DNA of 64,000 nucleotides from Platanthera guangdongensis (GCA_039583875.1 CM077155.1:13371046-13435045), one strand, 5' to 3'; shown: positions 10,486 through 22,304, numbered from the stretch's first letter. Notes: a model not told the origin generated them from the letters alone. Translations and numbers: made by a program.

Positions 10486-10861
10486 CATTTCTCGAGAAAA
10501 GTAGGTTTCTCGAGAAATCCGTAACGCATTTCTCAGGAAATAGAATTAGTGTTCCGAGAAATCCAGAGATTGTTTCTCGAGAAATAGGGGTCTTCTTGAG
10601 AAATCAAAGTCCTTTTTCCGAGAAATCAAACCTGTTTTCGAGAAAAAGACTTGGCTATCTAGAAATTCACAAGTTTCTGAGAATACTAAATTTTTTTTTC
10701 AAGAAGTATACATCTTTTATACAGAAATAAGGGTTTTCTCAAGAAATCCAGAAATTGTGTCTCGAGAAGTTCAGATGTTTTCGAGAAATTCACTAAGTTT
10801 TCGAGAAGGAGACTAAATTTCTGGAGAAGTAGACTTCTTTTCTCGAGAAATTAGGATTTTA
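10486..10861. repeat. R5 second palindrome array, pol to extra-ORF spacer (part 1)
   Basis: About fifteen copies and variants of TTTCTCGAGAAA lie between pol and the extra ORF. The array continues at 31191-31256 on the other side of R6, which inserted inside it. Confidence 0.85.
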
Positions 10862-10866
10862 TCGTG
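10862..10866 (+). other. R6 left target-site duplication (decayed)
   Basis: TCGTG here pairs with TCGAG at 31191-31195, a match at four of five. The R6 LTR ends inferred from this pair are canonical TG and CA. Confidence 0.5.
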
Positions 10867-11568
10867 TGTTGAAGCGAAAATTTGACTTCGACAAAAGTTC
10901 AAAAATAGGGGCGTAGCCAAAACCTACTCGTCCCAAGCCCTGACCTCCGACTGGTCGTGAAGGACTAGAAACCAACCATAAGCCTCAGCAGGGAGGTACC
11001 ACCGCTTACCCGGAATATCTATGAGAGATTCCCCTCCAAAGTCAAAAGCTGGGCTTAGAGCTCCTCAGAAAGCACGGAAAAACTCTTAAAAGTCCCGGGA
11101 AAAAAGGTGCTTCTGAAGAACTCCTATGGGCCTATTTATAGTTTTCTGAGTTGGATCTGCAAATAGCCACACTGAACTGACCTGAAATTAATAAAATACA
11201 CTTGATTTGGTCTGCCAACAGCCAAACTCCGCTATTCTGAGGAGTTATGTGCAGACCACCGAGGGCAAAAGAGTAAAATCCTCTGTGGGTTTAAAAATGT
11301 AAAAACTGCCCTCTCTCGGCACGGTGAGTAGGGAAGCACCCAACGACGAGACGAACCCTTCTGGCCGTCTCACAGGCTATCCCTATATTGAGATCCACTC
11401 GCCGTTATGGGCCTACTCGCGCCCCAAAAGGGGCATCTCGCCCACTACAGAGACCATCCGTCCCGCCCCCTGTGAGTGAACCATGTGGTTCCACTCGCCT
11501 CGCTGGTATCTCGCCAACTTCGACTATTTGCACCTTGAGGGCCTCTCGCGAGCCCGAGGTTGTATACA
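10867..11568 (-). repeat. R6 3' LTR
   Basis: It starts TGTTGAAGCG and ends TTGTATACA. It is collinear with 30468-31190; the other copy has an extra short duplication around 30870-30890. A minus-strand polypurine tract follows. No gene is seen. Confidence 0.8.
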
Positions 11569-11583
11569 ATCCCCGCTCTTTTC
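11569..11583 (-). other. R6 polypurine tract
   Basis: The minus strand reads GAAAAGAGCGGGGAT immediately before the LTR edge, as expected for plus-strand DNA priming. Confidence 0.65.
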
Positions 11584-11690
11584 GAGGTTGTTTAAAGCTC
11601 AGAAATAAAGTACAACAAAGGGTTGTGTCATTAAAGCGTGTCTGAGGCGTACTTATGAAGGAATCTTTGGTGTCGGCCCCAACCGAAGTC

Positions 11691-11698
11691 TATAAATA
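11691..11698 (+). promoter_or_regulatory. TATA box of R6 antisense gene A
   Basis: TATAAATA lies 18 nt before the first in-frame ATG (11716). Transcription starting about 30 nt downstream would miss that ATG, so the ATG at 11767 is the likelier start. Confidence 0.6.
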
Positions 11699-11766
11699 TA
11701 GGGTTCTTACCCCTAATGGAGGATGTCCCTTCTGTCAAATTTCCGTCTTCCTTGACTACTGCAACC

Positions 11767-12744
11767 ATGTACCACAGCCAGAGTTTTCGTGAGCAGCTCG
11801 CCATGGTGCGTAAACAGAACAAGGCTAATGTGGCCGCTTTTACCTCAACTTTAGTTCGCCCCCTACCCCCTTTACAATCCTCTCCGTCTCGCCTGAAGAG
11901 GGTAAAAATAGGTGCCCCATCCTCCTCTTCCGAGGAGCCATCTCGCGTAGTCCTGGAAACATGCCCCACTCCTCCTCCCGCATCTCCCCGAGAGAAAGAG
12001 GTGAGCTCTCGCTTTTATCTTTATTACTCCTTCAACATCTGTATCTGCCTTCTTAATTATTTGTTTCTTCAGGGAGCTCCCGCAGCTCTACAACGACAGA
12101 AAAGTCCGCGAGACGACACTGCCATCCATCGCGAGGATTCTAACTCGCAACCACCTTCCACTCCCCCATATACTCCTCCTAGCGAGAGGAGGGACGACCA
12201 TTCCCAGGCCGCCGGGACTTCCCGTCCTACTTGTAAGAAATCTTCTCTCTCGCTTCTCTGTCCCACTCGCTAATCCCACACCCTCCTGTGGGAGCCTCTC
12301 TCACCCTGCTCCTCTACTCCTCGCTCAGGTGCCCAGACCGACTCGCCTACTGAGGAACTCTTTAGACGACTCGACGTCTCGCCTCCTCCTGCAATAGATG
12401 GGATTGAAGACTACCTGGGCGACCCTTCGGACCCGGTGGAGATGAAACGCAAGATGGCTGAGTTGTTAAGGAAGCACGCGCACATCATCCATTCGCTGGC
12501 GCAGGACAAGAAGGAGGCGGACAGGCGCATTTAATGGCTGGAGAACGAGTGTGCTTGCTTATCGTCCGAGGTTGATGCCGAGATGGATGTCTATTGGACC
12601 GACCCTCAGGCCATCATCAGCGAGGTCGATGCGCAGCTCCGTCTCGCTCGTCATGGGCTTGTCAACGTTCGCGCATTCCACATGCCAAATAGGCCCTCCT
12701 GCGCGGGAGCTCGCGGTGGCTGCTGGAAATGGTTTCCGTATTAA
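11767..12744 (+). pseudogene. R6 antisense gene A (three exons, one nonsense change)
   Basis: Plus-strand gene lying antisense to the element. Exon 1 ends at 12000; intron 12001-12072 (GTGAGC...CAG) splits it in phase 0. Exon 2 is 12073-12232; intron 12233-12328 (GTAAGA...CAG) is in phase 1. Exon 3 runs to a stop at 12742. The junctions keep one frame, which supports them. The product is Ser/Pro-rich early, then a charged helical segment. A TAA at 12532 (probably from CAA) breaks exon 3. Short antisense genes before the 3' LTR are known in Tat elements; I do not recognise this protein's domain. Its own TATA lies at 11691. Confidence 0.6.
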
Positions 12745-13062
12745 AGGTCATCTGTCTCGGCGTTTTCTTCTTTTCCTCTTGAGTGTTGTATTTTAATGTT
12801 GTAATAATTAGATAATACGTTGTACTGCGGTCTCGTCGGCAATGACTAAGAACATTGTGCCCGCCGCATGCGGGTCGATATCTTTAAATATTTTATGTTG
12901 CTAGTTTAAACTCTTCATTTCTTTTAGTTTCCTTTAATTATCCTGCATTGTGATTATGACGGGCCACACAAATCGAGGCATAGGAGAGAGAGAGAACCTT
13001 CGGCCGACTCTTCCCCTTCCCCTGTACATTTTCCCGCCCATTAATCATTTTACCATATCCGC

Positions 13063-13070
13063 TATAAATA
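13063..13070 (+). promoter_or_regulatory. TATA box of R6 antisense gene B
   Basis: TATAAATA in CGCTATAAATACCC lies about 190 nt before the ATG at 13259, a normal plant promoter spacing with an untranslated leader. The stretch 12745-13258 otherwise holds no gene. Confidence 0.65.
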
Positions 13071-13258
13071 CCCTGGCTCTGGATCAAAAGGTTATCCGCG
13101 CCTCTTACTCCTTCCGTGTCCAAGATCTTGCTCCCTTGTTTCTTTCGTCTCACCGATCATTCTTGTGCTTTTCTCCCTTGACCATCTCGCTGATCCCTCT
13201 CGCACTTTCTTACTACTTCCTTCATCTCACCGTCTCGCCTACGTTCATCTCGCTAAGA

Positions 13259-15211
13259 ATGGGTAAGAAGATAGTTGAGGAAGGCGAGGGGCGCATCCGT
13301 TGCGGGAAGAGGTTCATTGACCATGACTTCGCGCACGGCAGGCTCTCTGAAGAAGACTACCACTGCTTCGTCTGAGAGTACCTGTGGGAGGGGCTCAAAT
13401 CGCGGCCCCCTAAAGTTGGCGAGTCAATAAACACTTACTACCCGGGAGAAGTAGCCTTCCCCGTCTCGCACTTTGAGGCGGGGTTGAGGTTGCCCCTCTA
13501 GCCCGAGGTAAACCAAGTCTTCAAATACATCGGCGTCATCCCGATGCAGTTTAACCCGAACGCAATTTCGGTGTTAATCGCTTTCGCCTGCTATATGCGC
13601 CGGGAGCGAATCGGATTTAGCTTGACGGTTTTCCACAAGCTTTTTATTTACCATGCCAACGTCGACGACGTCTCGTATTTCACCGGGTAAGGGCTCAAGG
13701 TGTGCGAGATGCCCAACAAGAATCATCATTGGCTCACAAGGTTTGTTTTCATTCGGGGCGACTTCGGGCGCGTCCCGCTCGCTCCGGTGTTGCCCGCCGA
13801 GAGTTTCTACACGACCCTGCAGGTTGGCGGCACGGATAAGTTGCTGTTCGATTTCTTCGTCGGCAAAAATTTTGAAGTCAACTATTTGCGGCGATGCCTC
13901 GACTTGCTACCTCCAGTGCTCCCTGGTGAAGGTATGCTCGCTCTCCCGTCTCGCGCTTCGTTATTTCCCGTCTCGCCATCTTATCACCTTCTTGTTTGTT
14001 TTCAGGTGAGCGAGTCGTACCATCCCACCCTCCTTACAAGAGCAACATCCATCCTTCCAAGGGCCTTGGTCTCGCCAGCACAGCAACTGAGGCGGCGAGA
14101 GAGTCCTTGGCTCCTACCCCTCCGAAGAAGCATGCATACGACACGGCCAGCCCTCCCAGAAAAAAGATGAGGAAAGGTGTGGTTGTCTCCAAGGGGAAAA
14201 AGAAGACGACCCCGAAGGAGAAGGAGATGTCGGGGTCCTTGAGCCCCATCTTTGTGGAGGGGTCCCAGTCGCCACGCTCGCCTCCTCATCAGGCCATCTC
14301 GCCTACCCGCGAGACGGCTCTTCCCGACCAGCCTGCCGCCATGTCCAATCAACCGGCTGCACCACCTCTCGCGAAGGAGCCTCCTCCAGCCATCCCGCCC
14401 CCTCTTCCCATATGAACTTCAACTTAGGCCCCGCAGTTTCAGATACCGCCGACGACCCTGTTCTGTTGTGGGGGCGGGATGCCAATCGTGTATCTATCTT
14501 CACCCTCCTTCCTCCTTGGAAGGAGCATGAGCTCCCCACCAGCCACGCTTTTGCCGTGGGGTATGGTCTTTATGGGGGTCTTGACGCAGTCTCCCCTGAG
14601 AGCGAGTCTACGCGAGACCTCGTCCTGAAGTCCTCCCACACCCAAATGCGCTCCTTGGAGTTCTCGCACCGCGCCTCGCGCCGCCTAATTTATATTAACA
14701 AAAAGTGGAAGGACAGCGAGACGAGCCTGGCGTCGGAGCAAGAGAGATCAGAACACCTTGCAAAGAGGTTATTTGTCGCTGAGACTCTCCTCGCGAAAGC
14801 CCAGGGCGTTATTTTAAGCCATAGCCTTATCCTTGGATTTTTGTTATTCAATACACCCCTTGATAATGAACGGGCGTCTCGCAAGATGTCGAGACGGCGG
14901 AGCAGTTACATTCGCGCGTGGCGGTCCTAGAGGAGGAGGTCAAGGATTTGAAAGCCCAGAATGCTCGCCTTTAGGACAACGCTGCGTCATCGTCTCGCTG
15001 CGAACACTTCCAGGCACCGCCACATTATTCTTTTGACGAAGTTGAGTAGCAGTGTCGAGACGCAAGCATCAGGGTGGCAGAGCTGGTCCTGAAAATGATG
15101 AAGAAGCTGGGGGTCATGAAGGATTGCTCTGAGACGGTGACCGTTCGCGATTTAGTTCCCCGGCTCTATGGCGAGGAGAGCGAGGATTCTTCTTCTGGCG
15201 AGAAGAAATGA
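13259..15211 (+). pseudogene. R6 antisense gene B, gypsy-type transposon domain (Transposase_28-like)
   Basis: Starts MGKKIVEEGEG. Around residues 80-220 it shows the pattern of the plant 'putative gypsy type transposon' domain: a hydrophobic helix, then IGVIPMQFNPNAISVL, then a Phe/Leu-rich stretch. An intron with GTATGC...TTTTCAG borders at 13932-14005 keeps the frame (phase 1). The downstream part is Lys/Pro-rich, then a long coiled coil with LEEEVKDLKAQNARL, ending at a TGA at 15209. Breaks: TGA 13373, TAG 13499, TAA 13688, a frameshift near 14400, an unclear intron at about 14810-14900, TAG 14972, TAG 15047. Such genes lie antisense in Tat elements such as Grande; their role is unknown. 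Confidence 0.75.
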
Positions 15212-15990
15212 CATGCTTCCTCCAAGATGAAGAATCACTCTCTCCTCTTTTTTGTTGCTGTAAAACTTAACAATATTCTCTCTTTTTTTGAGCTTCATTT
15301 TGTGATACATGACATGGTGATGGATCAACTGTACACTGCCTTGCTTGTCATTTTGTTTTTTATTTCGCGAAACAAATCGTTGGTTTGCTTTTGCTTGCGA
15401 GACGGGGCTACCTACCTATCTCGTCGTCTCGCCTTTATTTTTTACACTTTGATTTATTTTGTTTACTGCAAGACAACTCTTTGATGCGCTCAAGCCCGCG
15501 AGACGGTGCTACATCTTGTCTCGTTGACTTGTTGGAGAGTTGGCCTTTTTTCAGAGCGCGAGTCGTCACTTCCCTTATCTTTTTTCATGTGTGAGAGCTG
15601 ACGACCTTCTCGCCCTTCCTTAAGGTACTCCCTGCGCGAGTGGCTCCTAGTGATATAACTGGTCCCCTATCATCAAGCCAAGTCTTTTGTCTCACGCGAG
15701 TGCCCTCTCACCCAGGGCGATACCGTCCGTGAGGGCGACAGCTGGGAGTGCCTCCACTCGCCTTGCTCCAACATTTGCCTCTCATAATTTGTTTTTCATG
15801 AGTTTAAGTAGGATGTCCCTTAAGTTTCCACGAACCGAGAACCAGTCCTCTCTCCCACAGTCGAGCCTTCGGACCTGCCAGCTAATGAGAGCCTGCGCAG
15901 CGGGTCAACCTGGGGCCGAGCCATGCTCGGGGTAGTGCAATTCTCCAAGAACCAAGAACCAAACCTATCCCCCATAGGCGAGCCTACGGA
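15212..15990. other. R6 non-coding region after gene B
   Basis: No gene is seen. The first half is T-rich with repeated GCGAGACGG-type motifs. From about 15830 it contains the first two units of the tandem repeat that continues at 23581 beyond R7. Confidence 0.6.
15835..15990. repeat. R6 tandem repeat, left portion
   Basis: Two units with the core CGAGCCTTCGGACCTGCC occur here. The array is cut by R7, whose target duplication CCTGC is itself part of the repeat core. Confidence 0.8.
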
Positions 15991-15995
15991 CCTGC
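15991..15995 (+). other. R7 left target-site duplication
   Basis: CCTGC, identical to 23576-23580. Confidence 0.85.
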
Positions 15996-17251
15996 TAATG
16001 TAGGCCCGTCCAAAACGACACTAAACGGACAGAGTATTGACGACGCTCTCTACGCTCAACGCCCTCTTGTCCTCACACTAGCCAAACGCAGCAAATACAA
16101 TTTTGTTTTTTTATCTCTCGCGCTATCGTACGGGTAGCCAAACCGCAAGTCGGAGATTGACTATAGGTCAAAATCCTCTCCGGCTAAAAGGAACAATATT
16201 GGTTCCGACGAGCTTGGAGTTGTACCAAAATAGATCCACCAAGAAAATCACGATTTCGAAAGTGGTAGGATCTATCCCAACTAAAGAAAACAAACGAGGA
16301 TCGCCAATTCTCTCGGGAGTATTGGAAAACCAAATGGAAAATCACACAATCTATTAAGAGTAATACCGCGAAAATTAAAGCTTTGAAAATTCACGCAAAA
16401 ATCGTCCACCACAAGAACAATCTAAGAGGGAAAAATCTCTTGAGTAGGAATCTCGTTACCCCTCTCGGAATAGTAGATCCGAGATGTTGGATCCACAAAA
16501 ATGATCGCCCTTCCCTCGAAATCCACGGGAAACGCACCACGGATGAATACCTTGTCCTTCTTCCCCGTTTCACGCCGAAGAAGTTCACCCAAGCCGTTCT
16601 TCCTTGCACTTGCTTCTCCTCCACCAAAGTTGGCCACAAATCATTGAAAGTGTTGGAGAATAATGTGGGCGAGAGGATTTAATAAGGAGGCGTGGTGGAG
16701 AAGAAAGGAGAATATGAAGAGAGGGTGAGGGGCGGCCAAGAGATGAAAGAGTGGAAGGCCCCTTGTGGGCGACGACAAGGAGAGAGGGAGGAGGAAAATA
16801 CGAGATTAGGGTTGGAGGAATCCTTGATTTTTAGTTTCAATATTAGTCTACATGATAACAAGAGTTTTGGCCTTATATAAGGCTTACATCCAAGGGGCTA
16901 TTAGCAGCCCAAAAAATAGTGGCTAAGCGCACACCACAAGTTCCAAATGACAGGAATAAAAATAGTTTAATACAAGCCATATGAATGGATAATCGCAGAC
17001 CACAAACTAGCAAGATAAAGTAAATTTAAATTTTGTTGCGTGGGCGAAGATTGTAGCCATGACCGCTACGGCGCCGAAAGTCTTTGGCCGGTGGAGCATC
17101 ATCACCATCTTCTGCCACTACCCCATGATCACCAAGTGCACCATGGACGCCGTCTTCCTCGACATGGCCGTCGCCATGGCCATCGCCATCTCTGTCACCA
17201 AGTTGGCTATCGTGGTGGCCGTCGCCATGGCCGTCGCCATCAATCCCATCA
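15996..17251 (-). repeat. R7 3' LTR
   Basis: 1256 bp, starting TAATGTAGGCCC (TGATG in the other copy) and ending CCCATCA. It encodes the end of the pol ORF on the minus strand (17251 down to 17026). Plus-strand His/Arg-rich reading frames here are shadows of that tail. Confidence 0.9.
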
Positions 17252-17655
17252 ATCCTCCCCCGCTCAAAAGGACTCATCACCGATGAGTGGGCAGGAAGAT
17301 AATGACGTAAGAGATCCTCATCGAGAAGAGCCACCTCCGAGGAAGAGAGCCAAGAGTCGTCCGAAACAGGGCGGTCACGCCACCTGACCAAAAACCTGTG
17401 AATGTCACCGTCGGGAGTGGGAAACACTGCATCCTGCAAAATCCTGTCAGGCAAGAAAATGGTTCGGGAGAATATTAGAAATGCGGTAGGCAACGAAGAA
17501 AAACAAGTTTCATCATCTTTAGGCAACATACCTCCCGACAAATCTGAAGGGGAGAGCGATCCAGAAAGAATCTCACCCCACACCCCATGAGAAGGTATAG
17601 TGGAAATATTAAACGGAGAGACAGAATGTTCAGGTGGTGGAGCGACATAAAGCAT
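17026..17655 (-). pseudogene. pol: R7 integrase C-terminus: chromodomain and Asp/Gly/His-rich tail
   Basis: Open frame of 209 codons. At about residues 70-125 it shows a chromodomain-like block with FLVRWRDRPVSDDSW and a following helix ending RHYLPAHS. After GRIDG comes a tail of repeated DGDGHGD units of about 60 residues, ending YNLRPRNK. The last 74 or so residues are encoded by the 3' LTR itself. Chromodomains of these elements bind modified histones and steer integration. A pol ORF extending into the 3' LTR is known from centromeric (CRM) chromoviruses. The block joins the upstream integrase in another frame, so the gene as a whole is broken. Confidence 0.7.
17252..17268 (-). other. R7 polypurine tract
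   Basis: The minus strand reads TTGAGCGGGGGAGGAT immediately before the LTR edge. Confidence 0.75.
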
Positions 17656-17757
17656 TAAATCCGAAACGTTAAAAACAGGGGAGATTCCCCAATCAGTGGG
17701 TAACTTTAATAAATATGCATTTTCGCCTAGCTTCTTTAAAACCCAAAAAGGACTGAC

Positions 17758-18921
17758 TCACCTATTCGACAATTTCTTTACGGTTCCCGAAGGCATCCGT
17801 TCCAGGATAAGACGAACCATTACCAAATCACTAACATTCAAGGGGACTGTGTACGTAGCATTCGATTGATAAATAGCATATTGCTTAGCTAGCATCTCGC
17901 TAATGTGCTTGTGGAGAGTGTGAACGTGCGAGGCGAAGTCCTGTGCAAATTGACTGGATTTAAAAGATGGTGGTAGCGGAACCAAGTCAAGAGGTACGGG
18001 CGCCTTGTATCCATGCACGATCTCATTTGGAGATAAACCGGTGGACCTATTCTTATAATTATTGTAAGCTAATTGAGCATGAGGAAGAATAAGGTCCCAC
18101 GTACCTTTATGATCACCCACTAAACAACGAAGTAATCCACCCAAGCTTCAGTTAACCACCTCCGTTTGCGCATCTGTTTGGGGATGATAGGCCGATGAGA
18201 ACATAAGGCGAGTACCAAAAAGATCCCAAAGTGTTTTCCAGAAGTAGCTAGTAAACATAACGTCCCGATCAGTCACTATCGTTTTGGGGACGTCCTGATG
18301 CGCCACGACCTCCTTGAAGTACAACTTAGCAACATGTGATGCATCGTTGGTGTTGTGACAAGCGATAAAGTATGCCATTTTGGAAAAGCGATCCACTACG
18401 ACTAGAATGGAATCGTGTCTTGGAAATGTCAGGGGTAGGCCCAATATGAAGTCCATGCTAACGTCCTCCCATGGAACGGATGGAATCGGAAGTGGTGTGT
18501 AAAGACTAGCATTGGTCTTGTTAACTTTCGCTAACTGGCATACATGGTAACTCCCTACGATTTTATTGACCTTTGGTTTGAGGCCCGGCCAAAAGAATTT
18601 GTCCTCTACTAGTGTTATAGATTTATCTCGCCTGAAATGTCGACCTAACCCTCCACTATGTAACTCCCATATAATAAAATGGCGTAAGGAAGAGCGGGGA
18701 ATACATAATTGCGTATGCTTAAATAGATAACCGTCACGGATGTAATATGCAGAGGTTGTAGAGGGGGAATTGTCTTGAGCGGTTAAGTATATATCCTTAA
18801 AATCCGGGCATTGAACATATTCATCCTTAATTCTTTTAAATCCTATGACAGATACTTCCATTGTAGATAGTAATAGGGTGACTAGACTAAGGGCATCCGC
18901 CACACGATTTAGCGTACCCAT
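17758..18921 (-). pseudogene. pol: R7 integrase (zinc finger and catalytic core)
   Basis: Two adjoining frames (18921-18148 and 18144-17758). The H2C2 finger has its histidines in ELHSGGLGRH, but the first cysteine appears as Tyr (SYHVCQLAK). The DDE core shows DVSMDFILGLP, VTDRDVMF and a DAQTEVVN block, so the three acidic residues remain. The second frame holds the GLSPNEIVHGYKAP region common to chromovirus integrases. A frame break separates the two parts and another separates it from the chromodomain segment. Confidence 0.85.
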
Positions 18922-19062
18922 AAGATGCTTGATAATGAATGTGTACTCCTAAAGATAGGAGACCCATTTGGCGTGCCGAGAACTGATTTTATTTTGGGAG
19001 TTTACAAATTTTAGCGCCTCATGATCTGATAAGATGAAAAATTCTTTCGATATAAGATAGTG

Positions 19063-20301
19063 TCACCAATGCTGGAGACAACATATCACTGCATAAAACT
19101 CGCGGTCATAATTGGCATAATTCAACTTCGGGCCCGCAAGCTTTTCGCTAAAGTAACCTATCGTATGTCCCTCCTGACTCAAAACTCCTCCTATTCCTAT
19201 CCCAGATGCGTCACATGATAATTCAAACACATTGCTAAAATCCGGTAACCGTAGTAGTGGGGTTTCAGACATCCGTTCCTTAATCGTTTGAAACGCACTA
19301 GTGGCTGCTTTAGTCCAAATAAAATCACCCTTCTTCATGCATTCAGCGATCGGTGCCATGATACTACTAAAATTTCGAATGAACTTTCGATAAAATGTTG
19401 CCAATCCATGAAAACTTCTAACTTCCCGAATATTTGTTGGTTCCGACCACTATCTAATAACTTGGACCTTTTTAGGGTCAACATGAATACCTTCGGAACT
19501 CACTATGTATCCTAGAAACTCCACGGAAGTCACACCAAATGCGCACTTTTTAAGATTAATAAATAAATTTTCTTGACGCAATGTGGTAAGAATTGTCCTT
19601 AAATATGTCTCGTGGTCCATCTGCGAGAGGTTGAATACCAAGATATCATCGAAGTACACTACTACAAATTTACCCATGTATGATCTAAATACTTGGGTCA
19701 TCAACCGTGAGAAGGTACTCGGTCCGTTGGTGAGCCCCTCGCCAAGCACCAAACACTCATAGAGCCCATCCTTAGATTTAAAGGCCGTTTTCCATTCGTC
19801 TCCTTCCCGTATACTTATTTGGTGGTAACCACTTTTAAGATCCAACTTTGAGAATATAGTGGCTCCAGATAACATATCTAATAAATCATCCAAGCGGGGA
19901 TTGGGAAACCTATATTTGACAGTGATTTTGTTTATGGCCCGGTAGTCTACACACAATCTCCAAGTCTTATCTTTCTTTGGGACCAAAAGAGCAGGGACGA
20001 CACAAGGTCTCTTACTATGACGGATAAATCCCATTGCTAATAAATCTGAAATTAAAGTTTGTAACACATCATTTACGGAGGGATTGAGCCGATAATGGGG
20101 AAGATTAGGTAATGATGAGCCCGAGACTAAATCAATCTCGTGCTGAATTTCCCTTATGGGTGGCAATTTAGATGGTAAGTCCACCGGATAAACGTCCTTA
20201 TACTCCTCCAATAGTGTCCGCAGAGATAACGGTAGGTTCTCTAAAGAGGGGAAATCTTCCTTAGCTTGTATGCATACTAGAGCATAGATGACGCCATCCA
20301 A
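19063..20301 (-). pseudogene. pol: R7 reverse transcriptase and RNase H
   Basis: RT at 20301-19450 has the DLKSGYHQI block and the catalytic YFDD ([10 protein letters not shown]), followed by an [10 protein letters not shown] block of the connection. RNase H (19404-19063) shows [16 protein letters not shown] and an NYDREFYAV motif. A stop or shift near 19445 separates the two. The template is copied into DNA in the virus-like particle, and RNase H removes RNA. The RT core residues are intact, but the ORF as a whole is not. Confidence 0.9.
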
Positions 20302-20313
20302 GAAGGTCTCACG

Positions 20314-20829
20314 CTATAACTCCTTCTTACTTATCAAGCTTATAGTTTTCTTTTCTGCAGGCACAATTGTGTCTTTGGAAGCAATCGACGGATCCTTAGG
20401 CGGTGTGGGTTTCAAGACAATGGTCTTACCATTAAACTTGAACTCATAGGTGTTGGCCCAGCCAAAATGAGTCACGTCATAATCATAAAGCCACGGGCGT
20501 CCTAATAATACATGACAGACGTCCATGGGTATGACGTCGCACCATACCTTATCGATATAGCTCTTCACTGTAAGTGGCACTAGACGTCTCTTAGAGACCG
20601 CGATTGACGTTTTGTTTACCCACGCTATTTTATATGGATGGGGGTGCTGTTCCGTGACTAAATGCATACGAGCGATGTCGTTCTCTGAAATAACGTTCAT
20701 GCAACTACCGCTATCTATTATTAGTTTGCACCACTTTTCACCGCTTTTAAAATTCAACGAAAAGTTGTTCGTCCGATTATACTCATCCGACGCATGCGGT
20801 GTGGCCAGAATACACCTCATAACCATCAT
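20314..20829 (-). pseudogene. pol: R7 aspartic protease
   Basis: The active-site motif LIIDSGSCMNV is present near residue 40, followed by VLLGRPWLYD, the usual second part of a retroelement protease. Its ATG overlaps the preceding gag stop (ATGA). A stop at 20314 separates it from RT. It would cut the gag-pol polyprotein. Confidence 0.85.
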
Positions 20830-21945
20830 ATAAGAATCATCTTCAATATCACTCGACTCGCATCAGATTCACCGCCGGCTTCATAGACGATCTCGGCGGG
20901 CTCAGACGGGGAGTCTAGTAGTGCTATTGGTTTACTCTTAGTAGGGCACTCATTAGAGTAGTGCCCTTGGATTCCGCAAGAATAACAGGTGGCATTATTC
21001 TTACTAATTCGTCCTATCGAAACTCTCTCACCGGTGGGTTGTCTGATGTTCCTAGCGGTAATGATGATGGAATTTGAATCAGTCAATCGGAACTTTCCCT
21101 TGTCCCGCACGGATGACAAAGGTGGGGGTCCTAAAATGGACTTTCCCTTCTGGAATGCTCGTCCCTTGGACTTGTAGGCATGGTGCATTTCTATATCCAA
21201 GGCTGCATTGAATGTCGTGTTAAGGTCCGTATGACCATAACGCTGGAGAGCCTTGGATGTCCGGGTTGACTCCCTTACGAAAACGGGAGAGTGTAACTTT
21301 GGGCATTTCTCGGACGTCACAACACACCATCATATCCTTAAGGAGTCCCATGTACTCCGCTATCGACTTGCCCCCCTGACGAAGGGTGGCTAACTCGTCG
21401 AACATTTGGGTTCGGTGATACGTAGGGACATATTGGTCAGTCAGGAGTGCTTTCATGGCAGCCCACCCAATTGGGGGTACTCCATTCACGGTACCTAGAC
21501 GCCTCTCTTCGTTCACCCAGAACATTTTGGCCCTACCCAGAAGTTTCATCCATGCAACCCGCACCTTCTCACCGTCCGTCAGGTTGTGCCACTAAAAATA
21601 GCACTCGATCTTCATGATCCAGTCTAAAAATACTTGGGGTTCACCCATACCATCATAAGAGGGTGGATCAATCTTAACGGCTCTAGTTACATCGAACTCA
21701 TAAGGGGCTCGAGGCACTTGATCATCGTCCAGATCACGAGGTTGGTTTTGTCTTTCCTCTCGTTTGTTAGCGCCCTGGGGTTGGGGACCCGGTCGATTTA
21801 TCCCAATGCCATGATTACAAGGCGCCGCTTGATTTAACGCTAGCCCTTGTATTAATTGGGTGAGTGCATCTAACCTAGCATTAAACTCTTCCCGAAGCTC
21901 CGCAATTGTGGCCGGAGCGTGCTTATCATCATGTGCGTCTGCCAT
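20826..21945 (-). pseudogene. gag: R7 gag
   Basis: ATG at 21945 (MADAHDDKHAPATIAELREE). The capsid region (ending 21220) includes an MFDELATLRQGGKSIAEY block typical of Ty3 gag. A CCHC knuckle of the form CYSCGIQGHYSNEC lies near 20960. Breaks: a stop at 21592 (between KIECYF and WHNLTDG) and a frameshift near 21240. The open frame upstream of 21945 is leader. Confidence 0.85.
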
Positions 21946-22304
21946 ATTGGAAGTGGATGGGGAATACTCCGTGCGACGCCTAGTGTGCATGAACAAGAGG
22001 AGAAAGGGTGGTTTTGACCCGAATAAATTTATACAGTCAGATTTGTTTTGACACTTTCGACTGGGTGAATGAAAATACTTTTTCAGGCTTTTGTTCTTAA
22101 AAAAATAAGGAGAGTTCTCAGGAATTTTTTTTGTAATTTTCTGCAGAAAAGTTTTTTTCTTTGTTTTTACTATTCGCAGACCAGATTTTGAAATCTTAGA
22201 TTTATGTTGTATATGATGGACCATGCACAACCAAGAGAAAGTCAAAAACCCTACGACAGGAAGTTTTAAGCATGGTGTCGATTGAGAAATCAACACAAAC
22301 TCGC

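Noticed and set aside
17040..17387. His/Arg-rich plus-strand frames at 17040-17387 and 23364-23705
   Set aside because: Shadows of the minus-strand Asp/Gly/His tail of R7 pol in the two LTRs.
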